A stretch of 64,000 nucleotides of DNA. It comes from Microthrixaceae bacterium. GTDB lineage: Bacteria; Actinomycetota; Acidimicrobiia; Acidimicrobiales; Microtrichaceae. Position 1 is the stretch's first letter; each line of letters starts with the position of its first letter. Location of the stretch: positions 372,001-436,000 of the forward strand of contig JAOSKI010000001.1 in NCBI GenBank assembly GCA_027493675.1. Reading direction: 5' to 3'. Of the stretch, positions 10,539-21,142 are shown piece after piece. A program made the translations under genes and the position numbers. The notes beneath the pieces were generated by a model. The model ran no database searches, was not told where the DNA came from, and worked only from the letters and a program-made list of their open reading frames with translations.

Positions 10539-11821
10539 GTGCCGGCAACGGTCGTGGTGGGTACCCAATGGGGTGATGAGGGAAAGGGCAAGCTGACCGA
10601 CCTCGTCGCCAAGGAGATGGACCTCGTCGTGCGCTACCAGGGCGGTCACAACGCCGGGCACACACTGGTGGTCGACGGCGAGTCGTTCGCGTTGCAGCTG
10701 GTGCCATCGGGTGTGCTCTACGACCACATCACGCCCGTGATCGGAAACGGTGTTGTGGTCGACCCGTTCGTGTTGCTGGCCGAGATCGACACCCTCGAAT
10801 CCAAGGGCGTCGACTGCTCCCGTCTGAAGGTCTCGGGCAACGCGCACCTCATCCTTCCCTACCATCAAGAGCTCGACATGCTCACCGAGCGCTACCTGGG
10901 CAAGAACAAGCTCGGGACCACCAAGCGCGGCATCGGTCCCACCTACGCCGACAAGGCGATGCGCGCCGGCATCCGCGTGCAGGACCTCCTCGACGAGAAG
11001 ATCTTCCGTGAGAAGCTCGACGCCGTCCTCGGTGACCGCAACACCGTGCTCACGCGCGTCTACAACCGCCTTCCCGTCGATGCCGGCGAGTTGGCCGATC
11101 GGGTCATGAGCGAGGTGGTGCCAAGGCTCACGCCGTACGTCGCTGACTCGGTGGGGCTGGTGCACGACGCCCTGGATGCCGGCAGACAGGTGCTGTTCGA
11201 GGGCGCGCAAGCCACCTTCTTGGACCTCGACCACGGCACCTACCCGTATGTCACCTCGTCCAACCCGACAGCCGGCGGCGCATGCACCGGTGCAGGGGTC
11301 GGTCCACGGGACATACAGCGGGTGATCGGTATCGCAAAGGCGTACATCACGCGGGTGGGAGCCGGCCCGTTCCCCCACCGAGCTGCACGATGCCGATGGC
11401 GAGACCCTCGTGGAACGTGGCCACGAGTTCGGCACCAACACCGGCAGGAGGCGGCGGCCGGGTTGGTTCGACGCGGTCATGATGCGCCAGGCGGTGAGGC
11501 TCAACTCGCTTTCCGAGGTGGCCATCACCAAGCTCGACATCCTCGACGGCTTCGAACGTCTCAAGGTGTGCGTCGCCTACGAGGTGAACGGCCGGCGTCA
11601 CGAGCACCTCCCGTATCACCAGTCGGACCTCCATGCCGCCGAGCCGGTGTACGAGGAGCTTCCGGGGTGGGGAGTCGACATCACCGGTGTGCGTGACCGC
11701 GACGGGCTTCCTGGTCAGGCGGTCGACTACCTGGAGTTCCTCCAGGACCAGATCGGGGCGCCCATAGGCCTGGTCGGCGTCGGACCGGGCCGTGAGCAGT
11801 TCGTACACTTCGGCTCCCTGA
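10539..11821 (+). CDS. purA: Adenylosuccinate synthetase (frameshifted)
   Basis: Joins IMP and aspartate with GTP to give adenylosuccinate, the first committed step to AMP. GTG 10539 with GAGGTGAT upstream opens [14 protein letters not shown], the family GTP-binding loop. [22 protein letters not shown] and [18 protein letters not shown] are further signatures. A shift near 11375 breaks GAGPFP-TELHD; a second near 11815 is needed to reach the TGA at 11819-11821 after [11 protein letters not shown]. Without the second shift, purA would read in frame into purD, which I consider an artefact. About 427 aa is normal. Confidence 0.93.
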
Positions 11822-11871
11822 ACCAGTGGTCGTCCAGCGGTGAACGGCCCTTGCCGATGAAGGGGTGTCCG

Positions 11872-13095
11872 ATGAAGGTCTGCGTGGTCGGTTCGGGCGG
11901 TCGTGAGCACGCTCTTGCCTCGGTGCTGGGGCGGACCGCCGAAGTGGTGGTGACCCCGGCAACCCCGGCGTCGTGGGATCGGTGGACGTGCCACCCGAGG
12001 AGCTCGAGGCTGATCTGTTCGTCATCGGGCCGGAGGCTCCCTTGGTGGAGGGCCTGGCTGATCGCCTCAGGGCCGCCGGTCGGCTCGTGTTCGGTCCCGG
12101 TGCCGACGGGGCACGCCTCGAGGGTTCCAAGGCGTGGATGAAGGACCTCTTGGTGGAAGCCGGGGTGCCTACAGCGAGGCACGGGAGTTTCACAGAGAGG
12201 GAAGCCGCGCTCGAGTTCCTCGACACGATGGCTCCACCGTTCGTGGTGAAGACCGACGGCCTGGCAGCGGGCAAGGGGGTCGTCGTCACCGAGTCACTGA
12301 CAGAGGCCCGCAACGCCGTGGAGGACTACCTCTCGGGGGTCGCGTTCGGAGACGCCGGTCTGCGGCTGGTGATCGAGGAAGGCCTGGTGGGCCGCGAGCT
12401 GTCGGTGCTGGCGGTGTGTGACGGCAACACAGCGGTGCTGCTGCCCGAGGCACAGGACTTCAAGCGTGCTCGTGACGGCGACGAGGGCCCCAACACCGGA
12501 GGCATGGGTGCCTACAGCCCTGTTCCCGCGGTCACCGCAGACCTCATGGAGGTGGTGCGCACCGAGTTCGTGCTGCCGACCCTGGCGGCACTCGCGCGCG
12601 GGGCATCGACTACCGCGGAGTCCTCTATGCGGGTCTCATGCTCACCGCCGATGGTCCGAGGCTCCTGGAGTACAACGTGCGCTTCGGCGACCCTGAGACC
12701 CAGGTGGTGCTTCCCAGGCTCACCTGTGACCTGGCGGCGTTGCTGGCAGGAGCGGCGGCCGGCCGCATCGACACCGAGGTGACCTTCTCCGATGATGCGA
12801 TGGTCACCGTGGTGTGTGCATCGGAGGGCTATCCCGCGCCCCTCGCACCGGCGACATGATCAGAGGCTTGGAGGCGGCTGAGGAGATCGAGGGCGTCGAG
12901 GTGTTCGTCGCCGGTGTCTCCGGCGAACCCGGGAACCTGAGGACCGGGGGCGGCCGGGTGCTCGACGTCACCGGTCGCGCACCCACCATCGGAGCGGCGC
13001 GGGTGCTGGCCATGCAGGGCGTCGCCGCCGTGTCGTGGCCGGGTATGCAGTACCGCACCGACATCGCGGCTATCGCGGCGACAGAGGGATCTTGA
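11872..13095 (+). CDS. purD: Phosphoribosylamine-glycine ligase (frameshifted)
   Basis: ATP-grasp enzyme making glycinamide ribonucleotide, step 2 of purine synthesis. Starts [16 protein letters not shown]; an ATG at 11857 is an alternative. Further family motifs are [61 protein letters not shown] and the C-terminal [13 protein letters not shown]. Three one-base shifts are implied (about 11955, 12605 and 12830). The stop at 13095 lies 2 nt before the purK start. About 407 aa fits the family. Confidence 0.94.
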
Positions 13096-13097
13096 AG

Positions 13098-14298
13098 GTG
13101 GTCGCCGGATCCGCTGATTCCGCTGCGGGTCCGGGCCCCGTCGTGGGTGTCCTGGGCGGCGGCCAGCTCGCCAGGATGTTGTGTGAGGCCGCGTCGCCCA
13201 TGGGTGTGCGCCTCCGGGTGCTTGCAGCACCCGGGGACGAGGGAGCGGCGGAGGTGGCTCCCGAGCTCGTCGTCGGCGACCCGACCGATGCCGCAGCGAT
13301 CCGATCGTTCTCTGCCGGGGTGGACGTGCTCACCATCGACCACGAGAACGTCGATCATTCGGTCCTCGCGGCCCTGGAGGCCGATGGTGTTGCCGTGCGA
13401 CCCGGTGTGCGCACCCTCGGGTTCTCCGACAAGGCGCACCAACGGCGCGCCTTCACGCAGGCCGGGATCCCGGTGCCCCGGTTCGCAGTGGTTGATCCCG
13501 GCGCGAACGCGTCGCGCGCGGTGGCCGATGCCGCGAGGTTCACAGAGTCGGTCCATGGCGGTGTCGTGGCCAAGGCATCACGTGGTGGTTACGACGGCCG
13601 GGCCGTCTGGATGCTTGCACCCGAGGAGGTGGTGCCGTTCGTCGCGCGGTATTCCGGCGCGCCGCTGGTGCTCGAAGAGCGCGTCGAGTTGGACTGCGAA
13701 CTCGCTGTGCTGGTCGCGCGCAACCTCGAGTGGCGAGGTCCGGACGTGGCCCGTGGTCGAGACGGTGCAGGTCGACGGCATGTGCGACGAGGTGGTGTAT
13801 CCCGCGCCGGTGACCGAGACCATGGCGAGGCGTGCGCGTGAGGTCGCCGCGGTGGTGGCGGAGATCACCGGGGCTGTCGGCGTGTTGGCTGTCGAGCTGT
13901 TCGTGACGGGCGAAGCCGGTGTGCTGGTGAACGAGATCGCACCAAGGGTGCACAACTCCGGGCACCTCACCATCGAGGGTTCCTCGACGTCACAGTTCGC
14001 ACAGCATCTGCGGGCGATCCTCGACTGGCCACTGGGACCCACCGAGATGCTGGCGCCCACGGTGGTCATGGCGAACGTCGTGGGCCGTGGCGACACCGAT
14101 CCCCGACGACGCCAGCGGCCGGCACTTGCGGAGGTTCCCGAGGCCCACCTGCACCTCTACGGAAAGACGCCGCGTGACGCCCGAAAGATCGGGCACGTGA
14201 CGGTGCTCGGCGAAGACCGCGAGGCGGTCCGATCATCGGCCGCTCGTGCTGCCGGACTGCTGTCGGGTGCTGTGGAGCACCCGCCGCCCGTGCGATGA
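13098..14298 (+). CDS. purK: N5-carboxyaminoimidazole ribonucleotide synthase (frameshifted)
   Basis: ATP-grasp enzyme that carboxylates AIR with bicarbonate. Motifs: [17 protein letters not shown] at the N-terminus, [55 protein letters not shown] and the C-terminal [16 protein letters not shown]. One shift near 13740 splits the central domain. GTG 13098 lies 8-9 nt after a GAGGGA ribosome-binding site; a TTG at 13092 overlapping the purD stop is an alternative. It lies directly upstream of purE, whose product uses the PurK product. Confidence 0.94.
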
Positions 14299-14305
14299 TG
14301 CCCTG

Positions 14306-14833
14306 ATGGGCAACTCGGTGAACGACGACTCGCAAGCAGCGGCGACCGCGGTGGCCGCCGTCGGCGTCATCATGGGGTCCAGTTCGGACGCGGACGTCAT
14401 GTCCGACGCGATCGAGGTCCTGGGTTCCTTGTGCATAACCCACGAGCTCCGGGTCGTCAGCGCGCATCGCAGCCCGGAGCGCATGTTCGAGTATGCCCGC
14501 ACCGCTCGTGAACGGGGCTTGTCGGTGATCATCGCGGGAGCCGGTGGGGCTGCACACCTCCCCGGAATGGTTGCATCCCTCACCACGCTGCCGGTGATCG
14601 GAGTGCCTGTGCCGACTGCGCACCTGGGTGGTCACGACTCGTTGCTGTCGATCGCCCAGATGCCCGGCGGCGTGCCGGTCGCGACGATGGCGATCGGGGG
14701 TTCCCGCAACGCCGCACTGATGGCCGCGCGCATCCTGGCTGTGAGCGACGACGACCTCGCCGATCGCCTGGAGGAGTACCGCCTGGGCCTGGTCGAGTAC
14801 TCGGTCTCCCAGGACAGGGGACTGCCACGCTAG
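14306..14833 (+). CDS. purE: N5-carboxyaminoimidazole ribonucleotide mutase
   Basis: Converts N5-CAIR to CAIR. Intact, 175 aa, with a short Ala-rich leader. Class I PurE signature: [42 protein letters not shown] and [22 protein letters not shown]. It starts 8 nt after purK. It faces the convergent zinc-ribbon gene downstream. Confidence 0.95.
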   Translation: MGNSVNDDSQAAATAVAAVGVIMGSSSDADVMSDAIEVLGSLCITHELRVVSAHRSPERMFEYARTARERGLSVIIAGAGGAAHLPGMVASLTTLPVIGVPVPTAHLGGHDSLLSIAQMPGGVPVATMAIGGSRNAALMAARILAVSDDDLADRLEEYRLGLVEYSVSQDRGLPR

Positions 14834-14840
14834 AGGTCGC

Positions 14841-14880
14841 CCCGAATCGAGAGCCGGTGCCGGCACCAGGAAGCTTCGGG
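14841..14880. terminator. Possible bidirectional hairpin between purE and the zinc-ribbon gene
   Basis: CCCGAA (14841-14846) pairs with TTCGGG (14875-14880), enclosing the palindrome GGTGCCGGCACC (14856-14867). There is no T-tract. It sits between two convergent stop codons, which is the only positional support. Confidence 0.3.
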
Positions 14881-15229
14881 TCAGTAGACGCGCGACCACC
14901 CACCGAGTGACTCCGGCATCCACATCCCCGTTGAGCCAAGCCTGGTCGAGGTCGTGCTCCGGGTCGTGGGCGGGTTCTGGTTCGACCACCTGGGGTTCGG
15001 GCAACTCAGCCGAGCGATCGGCGATACGTCGGCGTATCACCTTGTTGCCGAGCTTGGGCCGACCCGTCTTCTGACGGCTGACGCCGCCCGCCTCGAGTGC
15101 ACAGGAGATGCACATCGCCCCCTTCGCCACCCCGAAGGGGTAGACCACGCACTCGCTGCAGAACTCGTGTCCACAACGGCGGCACACCTCCTCGGAGACC
15201 GACATCGGGTGTCTCACACAACTTGCCAC
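14881..15229 (-). CDS. Small B-box-like zinc-ribbon protein (frameshifted)
   Basis: Unrecognised function. The N-terminus starts at GTG 15229 as MASCVRHP and has an eight-ligand-like pattern: CVRHP, CRRCGHEFCSECVVYP and MCISCAL. This resembles B-box-type zinc fingers found at the N-terminus of actinobacterial membrane proteins. A basic stretch (RRRIAD) and an acidic Pro/Glu-rich tail follow. A shift near 14920 brings in the natural ending PESLGGWSRVY at 14881. About 116 aa, no membrane segment. The longer open frame continuing to 14066 antisense to purK and purE is not coding. Confidence 0.6.
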
Positions 15230-15336
15230 ACTCTGCGGATCGGCAGATCCGGCGATTGGCTTGAGCCGCTCGCTGCGAACCGTGGGGCACCTCGAGAGCG
15301 ATCGATCTTTCGGCTCACGTCACCCCGCAGAGCAGA

Positions 15337-16772
15337 ATGGCGATGTGGATGGATCCCCCGCAACCCCAACGTCCTGGCAGAGCGCTACGCGAGCTCGCAG
15401 ATGGCCGAGCTGTTCTCACCGCACCAAAAGATCGTGCTCGAACGCCGGTTGTGGATCGCCGTCATGCGCTCTCAGGCGGCGCTGGGCGTGGACATCCCCG
15501 AGACCGCCATCCAGGACTACGAGAACGTCGTGGATCAGGTCGACGAGTCATCGATCGCGCAACGCGAGCGGATCACCCGCCATGACGTCAAGGCCCGGCT
15601 CGAGGAGTTCTCAGCTTTGGCCGGCCACGAGTACGCGCACATGGCGATGACGTCGCGATCTGACCGAGAACGTCGAGCAGATGCAGGTTCGCGACGGCCT
15701 CGTTCTGTTGCGCACGAGGGTGGCTGCTGTGCTGGGCGCCTGGCTGCGTTGGCGGTGGAGCACCGGGAGCTGGTCGTGGTGGGTCGCAGCCACAACGTGG
15801 CCGCCCAGGCGACCACCTTGGGGAAGCGGTTCGCGAACGCGGGCCAGGAGCTGCTGGTGGCGTTCGATGGGATCGAGGACCTCATCGGGCGTTACCCGCT
15901 GCGTGGCCTGAAGGGGCCGGTGGGCACCCAGCAGGACCAACTCGATCTCCTCGGGGCGACGCGACGGGCCTGGCCCGACTTGAGCGCAGCGTGGCGGCAC
16001 ATCTTGGCTTCGAGGCGGTGCTCGACAACGTGGGACAGGTCTACCCGAGGTCGCTGGACCTCGACGTGGTCTCCCGCCTGGTCCAGCTCGTGTCGGCTCC
16101 GGCGTCGCTCGCCACGACGATCCGGCTCATGGCGGGCAACGAGCTCGTGACCGAAGGGTTCCGTGAAGGCCAGGTCGGCTCCTCGGCGATGCCGCACAAG
16201 ATGAACGCCCGCAGCTGTGAGCGGATCTGCGGTTTCAAGGTCATCCTGGACGGTCATCTCACCATGGCGGCGGGCCTCGCGGGCGGCCAGTGGAACGAGG
16301 GCGACGTGTCGTGTTCGGTGGTGCGACGCGTGCTGCTCCCCGATGCGTTCTTCGCAGCCGACGGGTCGTTCCAGACGCTGCTGGATGTGCTGAGTGGCTT
16401 CGGTGTGTATCCGGCGGTTATCCGTCGTGAGCTCGACCGGTACCTGCCGTTCCTCGCGACCACCAAGGTGCTGACCGCAGCAGTGCGGGCGGGAGCGGGC
16501 CGCGAGGTCGCCCACGAGGCGATCAAGTCCCACGCAGTCGAGGTGGCGCTGGCGATGCGCGAACGGGGGGCCGAAGGCAACGACCTGATCGAGCGCCTCG
16601 CCGGGAGGACGCCCTGGGGCTGGATCGCGGTGAGCTGGAACGCGCGCTGGGTGAGCCGATGGGCTTCACGGGTGCGGCCGATGTTCAGGTGGACACCTTC
16701 GTAGCGCGCGTGTCGCAGATCCTCGAGCGGTATCCAGATGCCCGCACCTACGAGCACGAGGAGGTGCTGTGA
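15337..16772 (+). CDS. purB: Adenylosuccinate lyase (heavily frameshifted)
   Basis: Acts twice in purine synthesis, cleaving SAICAR and adenylosuccinate to release fumarate. Recognisable segments: NPNVLAERYASSQMAELFS, LVVVGRSHNVAAQATTLGKR, GLKGPVGTQQDQLDLLG and the lyase signature GSSAMPHKMNARSCERICG. The C-terminus ALGLDRGELERALGEPMGFT ends at 16772. At least five shifts (about 15356, 15655, 15740, 15955 and 16608) occur in 1.4 kb, the highest density in the window. The start is uncertain: ATG 15337, 15343 or 15349, each just before a C-tract shift. The stop overlaps the purC GTG as GTGA. Confidence 0.9.
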
Positions 16773-17689
16773 GCACCCTGGCGAGCGTGCCCGATCTCCC
16801 GCTCGAACACCTTCACAGCGGCAAGGTGCGCGATCTGTTCGCGCTTGCCGACGGCTCTCTGCTCATGGTCGCAACGGACCGACTGAGTGCATTCGACGTG
16901 GTGATGGCCGAGCCGGTTCCCGACAAGGGCCGGGTGCTGACCGCCATGTCGTCTTGGTGGTTCGCTCAACTTGCCGATGTGGTGCAGGGACACCTTCTCT
17001 CGACCAAGCTGTCCTCGCTGCCCGAGCCGGTGCGCCGTTCCGAGTTGGCAGGTCGGATCATGTTGTGCAGACGGGCTCGGATGCTTCCGGTGGAGTGCAT
17101 AGTGAGGTCCCATGTGACCGGGTCGGCATGGAAGGAGTACCGCGCCGAGGGCACCATCCACGGGATGGCTGCGCCCGCCGGGTTGCGCGAGGCCGACCGG
17201 CTGCCGGAGCCGATGTTCACACCCTCGACGAAGGCCGCGGTGGGCGATCACGACGAGAACATCTCCTTCGACCGGGCCGTCGAACTGGTGGGTGGCGACA
17301 TGGCGGAGCGCCTCCGCTCGGTGAGCCTCGAGGTGTTTGCACGGGCCTTGCCGATTGCCGAGTCCGCCGGGTTCATCCTGGCTGACACCAAGTTCGAGTT
17401 CGGCTTGCTTCCCGAGGCCGATGGCACACACGACGGCCTCGTGTTGTGCGACGAGGTGTTGACCCCCGACTCGTCCCGCTTCTGGGCTGTGCAGGACTGG
17501 TCGCCGGGAGCCACCCCACATGGCTTCGACAAGCAGCCGGTGCGCGACTACCTCGACGGACTTGGGTGGGACAAGACCCCGCCGCCTCCGCAGCTTCCCG
17601 ACGAGGTCGTGGCGGAGACCGCCCAGCGCTACCGGTTCGCCTACGAGCGGATCTGCGGGTCATCGCTCGACGACTGGCCCGGGGCCTGA
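16769..17689 (+). CDS. purC: Phosphoribosylaminoimidazole-succinocarboxamide synthase
   Basis: Condenses CAIR with aspartate. Intact, 306 aa. Motifs: HSGKVRDLFALADGSLLMVA, TDRLSAFDVVMAEPVPDKG, ECIVRSHVTGSAWKEY, GFILADTKFEFG, LCDEVLTPDSSRFW and FDKQPVRDYL. The longer C-terminal region is as in yeast-type SAICAR synthetases of about 300 aa. The GTG start overlaps the purB stop by 4 nt. Confidence 0.96.
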   Translation: MSTLASVPDLPLEHLHSGKVRDLFALADGSLLMVATDRLSAFDVVMAEPVPDKGRVLTAMSSWWFAQLADVVQGHLLSTKLSSLPEPVRRSELAGRIMLCRRARMLPVECIVRSHVTGSAWKEYRAEGTIHGMAAPAGLREADRLPEPMFTPSTKAAVGDHDENISFDRAVELVGGDMAERLRSVSLEVFARALPIAESAGFILADTKFEFGLLPEADGTHDGLVLCDEVLTPDSSRFWAVQDWSPGATPHGFDKQPVRDYLDGLGWDKTPPPPQLPDEVVAETAQRYRFAYERICGSSLDDWPGA

Positions 17690-17734
17690 CCGGGCACATC
17701 TCGGGATCCGGGAGCAACCCGCTGACCGGTCGTC

Positions 17735-17761
17735 TCCCGCACCGCGTGAATCGGTGCGGGA
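17735..17761 (+). terminator. Strong GC hairpin between purC and purS
   Basis: A perfect 10-bp stem, TCCCGCACCG (17735-17744) with CGGTGCGGGA (17752-17761), and a 7-nt loop. No T-tract follows. It lies 46 nt after the purC stop and 58 nt before the purS start, so it could attenuate or end the upstream pur transcript. Confidence 0.5.
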
Positions 17762-17818
17762 CCGTAGGGGGATCCAACGGAGTCCCGCCGTCGTGGTGTG
17801 GTGTGGGAGAGTTGGCAC

Positions 17819-18076
17819 ATGGTCTTTGACGTGGTGGTTGAGGTGACCCTTAGGCCCGGGATAGCGGATCCGCAGGGTGCGACGATCGAGCGAGCATTGC
17901 CCGCGCTGGGATTCGACGGCGTGAGCGGGGTGGCCGTCGGCAAGTCGATCCGCTTCAGCTTGGAGAGCACCGACGAGGCGGCCGCAAGGGCCGAGGTCGA
18001 GGACCTCTGCGGGCGGTTCCTGTCCAACCCGGTCATCGAGGATTCGGCGGTCTCACTCACCCGGGTCGGTTCCTGA
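17819..18076 (+). CDS. purS: Phosphoribosylformylglycinamidine synthase subunit PurS
   Basis: Small subunit bridging PurL and PurQ in the FGAM synthase complex. Intact, 85 aa, typical length. Motifs: VVEVTLRPGIADPQGATIER, GVSGVAVGKSIRF and a C-terminal LLSNP-like segment, FLSNPVIEDSAV. The stop overlaps the purQ ATG by one base (TGATG). Confidence 0.94.
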   Translation: MVFDVVVEVTLRPGIADPQGATIERALPALGFDGVSGVAVGKSIRFSLESTDEAAARAEVEDLCGRFLSNPVIEDSAVSLTRVGS

Positions 18077-18750
18077 TGGCCGCTCGGGTGGCGGTGGTGC
18101 AGTTCCCGGGCACGAACTGCGAGCAGGACGTCGTCGAAGCCGTACGGTCGTTCGGTGCCGAGGCCGACGTGGTGTTCCATACCGCTGACTCGCTTGGAGG
18201 TGCGGATGCGGTTGTCATAGCGGGTGGGTTCGCCCACGGCGACTACCTGCGACCCGGTGCGATCGCCCGCTTCTCACCCGTCATGGAGGCAGTCACCGAC
18301 ATGGCGAACCAGGGAGCGCCGGTGATCGGCATATGCAATGGATTCCAGGTGCTGTGTGAATCGCACCTGCTTCCGGGAGCCCTACAGAAGAACTCAGGGC
18401 TCCGGTTCGTGTGCGGAGTCGTGGACTTGCGGGTCGAGTCAGTCGACAGCCCCATCACCTCGCAAGCAGATGTAGGCGATGTGCTGCGCATACCCATCAA
18501 TCATTTCGAGGGCAATTACACCTGTTCCTCCGAGACGCTGGCTCAACTGCGCGGGGATGACCGTGTGGTTCTCCGCTATGTGGACAACCCGAACGGGTCC
18601 GTGGACGACATCGCGGGAATCTGCAACGAGCAGCGGAACGTCGTCGGGCTCATGCCGCATCCCGAACGGGCGTCCCATGCCCTGCTCGGCTCCACCGATG
18701 GGCGAGTGCTGATCGAATCGCTGTTGGCGACCGCCGGCGTGCGAACCTGA
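18076..18750 (+). CDS. purQ: Phosphoribosylformylglycinamidine synthase glutaminase subunit PurQ
   Basis: Class I glutamine amidotransferase that supplies ammonia to PurL. Intact, 224 aa. VVQFPGTNCEQDVVEAVRSF at the N-terminus, nucleophile elbow GICNGFQVLCE, and C-terminal catalytic pair in GLMPHPERA. Coupled to purS. Its PurL partner is encoded 3.2 kb downstream, separated by unrelated genes. Confidence 0.95.
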   Translation: MAARVAVVQFPGTNCEQDVVEAVRSFGAEADVVFHTADSLGGADAVVIAGGFAHGDYLRPGAIARFSPVMEAVTDMANQGAPVIGICNGFQVLCESHLLPGALQKNSGLRFVCGVVDLRVESVDSPITSQADVGDVLRIPINHFEGNYTCSSETLAQLRGDDRVVLRYVDNPNGSVDDIAGICNEQRNVVGLMPHPERASHALLGSTDGRVLIESLLATAGVRT

Positions 18751-18781
18751 GCACCGCTACGGTGTGTCGGGGGTCCCTGGA

Positions 18782-19183
18782 TCACCTGGTCTGTGTGAGG
18801 CCGGCCTCGCGCAGCACGTCGGCCGGCACTCCCATCTCACGCCAGGCGGCCCATGAGATGCCGCGACTCTCGCTGTACTCCTGGGCCACCGACACGAAGG
18901 CCTTCTGCTTGTCGGTGATGTCCTCCGCGGAGAGCATCTGCTCGAGCTCCGCTTCGAGGTTCATCCGCTCCTGCACCATGTCCAGCTTCGCGAGCTGTGA
19001 TGCGTCGTCCATTTCGACAGCGATGGTGTCGAGGCGCTTACGGATCCCGGCGGGAGTGCGCTTGCGTCCGCGACGCGGACGGACTCGCTCGAGTGCGTCC
19101 AGGTAGTCCTTCACGACGCGGCTGTTGGCGCGCCCTCTTGCCATTGCCTTCTTCTGGGATTCGCTCACCTGTCGCTTTGCCAT
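18782..19183 (-). CDS. Conserved hypothetical protein, basic N-terminus and coiled coil
   Basis: Intact, 133 aa. The first 45 residues are strongly basic (SESQKKAMARGRANSRVV, then RPRRGRKRTPAGIRKR). An acidic predicted coiled coil, LDMVQERMNLEAELEQML, follows, then ITDKQKAFVSVAQEYSESRG and a helical end, GISWAAWREMGVPADVLREA. The C-terminal half resembles a small DNA-binding helix-turn-helix, with the WAAWREMGVPADVL segment a plausible recognition helix. I do not recognise a named family. Convergent with purQ. Confidence 0.7.
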   Translation of the reverse strand: MAKRQVSESQKKAMARGRANSRVVKDYLDALERVRPRRGRKRTPAGIRKRLDTIAVEMDDASQLAKLDMVQERMNLEAELEQMLSAEDITDKQKAFVSVAQEYSESRGISWAAWREMGVPADVLREAGLTQTR

Positions 19184-19485
19184 GGACGGATTACTACACC
19201 ATTGCCACCCATGAATTCAAGGGCATGTACAGTCTGAAATCCGGCTGTTCGAAGGTATCACCAGATGTGTGCACAGCCTCCCTTTCCCGTGTTGACGACA
19301 CCGGCTATTCCGACATTGTCGGCTTCTTCTGCCCAGTCCGTGGGTCGTGTTCGGTGTGGTGGGTGGGTGGTGGCCGTCTTGGTCGAGCAGGCATGGTGCG
19401 GTGAGGTTGTCCGGTGAAGCGGAACCTGTAGGCGATGCGTGAGGAGCCGGGGTTCGGTGTCTCACGGGTTGTTATGGTATCGAAC
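19184..19485. other. Intergenic region between a hypothetical gene and the HNH gene
   Basis: About 300 nt, less GC-rich than the rest. It contains CCGACATTGTCGG, a short inverted repeat (near 19308-19320), and near its end the -10 of the HNH gene. No open frame here looks coding. Confidence 0.5.
19473..19478 (+). promoter_or_regulatory. -10 hexamer of a leaderless promoter for the HNH gene
   Basis: TATGGT ends 7 nt before ATG 19486, with no Shine-Dalgarno sequence. It supports starting the HNH protein at 19486 despite the frameshift that follows. Confidence 0.45.
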
Positions 19486-20840
19486 ATGGGTTCGATTGTG
19501 GGAAGTGGTTGTGGGGACGGGTCGGGGAGCACCGCTGGTGTGATCACCACGGCACGCGCTGTTGGCCGGTGTCGACGCGAAGGAGCTGTCGGATGAGGAG
19601 TGCCTCGGGATGGTCGACGACATCGAAGCAGCTCGCCGGTCACTGGATGCGGCATCCGCGGGAGTGCTTGCCGAGGTGGACCGCCGCGGTTTGTGCGACA
19701 TCCGTTACGGCACCGCCACCGGTGTGTGGTTCGAACGTCGTCATGGACGTTCTCGTACCGCTGTGAACCGTGAGATTCGTGCCGGTAGGCGTCTGCGAGC
19801 AGATCTCGATGAGTTGTTCGAGCGGCCGCGGCGGGTGAGATCACCTTCGAACGTGCGGCGTTCATCGCCGCTCGGGTCAACGACCGCAACGCGGATGCGT
19901 TCAGCGCCGCGCAACAGGCGTTGTTGGCACTGTCGGACGCGGAGCCGGGATGGTCACGGTTCACCGCGTTGGTCGACGACCTCGCCCGTTACGCCGATGC
20001 CGACGGCGGGCACGACCCCACAGAGGCGAAATCGAAGGTGTCGATGCGACGCAGCGCCGATGAACTGGTCATCGACGCCACCCTGTGTGGCTCCGAGGGG
20101 GTTTCCTTCGAAGAGCTCCTCGAAGCCGAAACGAACCGCATGTGGCGCCAGATCAGCCGCGATCGCCGGTGGTGCCCAGAGCTCGAGATGCCAACCAGAG
20201 CCCAGATCCGTGCCCAAGCCCTGATCGAGCTCATCCGCCGCGGTGCCGCCGCAAACCCGAACAACACCACGCCTTGCACGGTCACCGAGATGAACCTGGT
20301 CATCGACACCGACCGCACAGGTGAGATCGACCCGATCCTCGCAGCCGCCCTAAACGGCACCCACCCCACCCACCGAACCCACCCCCACGGCCCCGGTGAT
20401 ACCGCGGGTGGGTGCTGTTCGGACCGTCCCGGGTCCGGGGCGCTCATCGGTGTGCCGGTTACCGACACAGCAGGCAACAGGTTGTGGTTCACCCCCACCC
20501 AATGGGAGCTGCTGGTATGCAACTCCGCGATCTCAGAAACCCTGCTGGATCAACTGGGCATGCCTGTAGCGGTACGTGAACGGCTCCGGTTGCCGAACCG
20601 GGCGATGCGCCGCGCACTCGTGGTACGCGACGGCGGATGCGTGTTCCCGGGTGTGACGCCCCACCCGGATGGTGTGACGCACACCACGTCATCGAATACG
20701 CCGACGACGGCCAAACCGTCATCGTGAACCTCGTGTTGTTGTGCCGACACCACCACGGCATCGTGCACCGCACCGGCTGGACCATGCACTTGAACCACCC
20801 GAACAGCTTCCATGGAGAGCCCCGACCAGACCCGGCCTGA
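19486..20840 (+). CDS. DUF222 / HNH endonuclease domain protein (frameshifted)
   Basis: Member of the actinobacterial 13E12-repeat/DUF222 family. The N-terminal DUF222 helical part includes LAGVDAKELSDEECLGM and GVWFERRHGRSRTAVNREI. The C-terminal HNH nuclease reads VVRDGGCVFPGC, then CDAHHVIEY and LLCRHHHGIVH, keeping the paired cysteines and histidines. Shifts occur near 19555, 19830 and 20655. The Pro/Thr/His-rich segment around 20345-20400 is low-complexity. These genes are often multicopy and mobile, and it sits between purQ and purL, suggesting an insertion into the pur cluster. No terminal repeats were seen. Confidence 0.82.
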
Positions 20841-21142
20841 CAGCCACTTCACGATCACCACCGCCACCGGAGCCGAACTACCGACCCAACACCGCCCACG
20901 ACCACCCCGGCCGCCAGGCGAACAACCACCCGAACCACCGGTAGGGCGACCACCCGCACCCGCCTGAGCGCGGGACCGCAGTGGGCCGACCAACCACATC
21001 CCCGGCCCGGCCTCGATGAACACCCCTCACGGTGCGCGCCGGGTTCACCACGGATCGGGCAGAAGAGCCACGTTGTCCGTTGGTAGAGTCGGGTCACTGC
21101 CGCCTTGTGCCATTTCGTTGCCTCACCGGCCCTGCCGGCGCT
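20841..21142. other. Intergenic region downstream of the HNH gene
   Basis: About 300 nt between the HNH stop and the convergent DHFR-like gene. It is Pro/His-codon-like and C-rich on the + strand, a continuation of the HNH 3' composition. A TAGAGT hexamer at 21084-21089 resembles a -10 but no gene follows it. I see nothing else. Confidence 0.4.

Noticed and set aside
11410-12141. PurA-PurD fusion protein
   Set aside because: The frame runs on only because the purA stop (11819-11821) is one base out of phase. PurD starts with its normal [10 protein letters not shown] motif, and frameshifts are common here.
19305-19964. 219-aa minus-strand frame upstream of and inside the HNH gene
   Set aside because: It runs antisense to the DUF222 domain and shows no domain or start signal.
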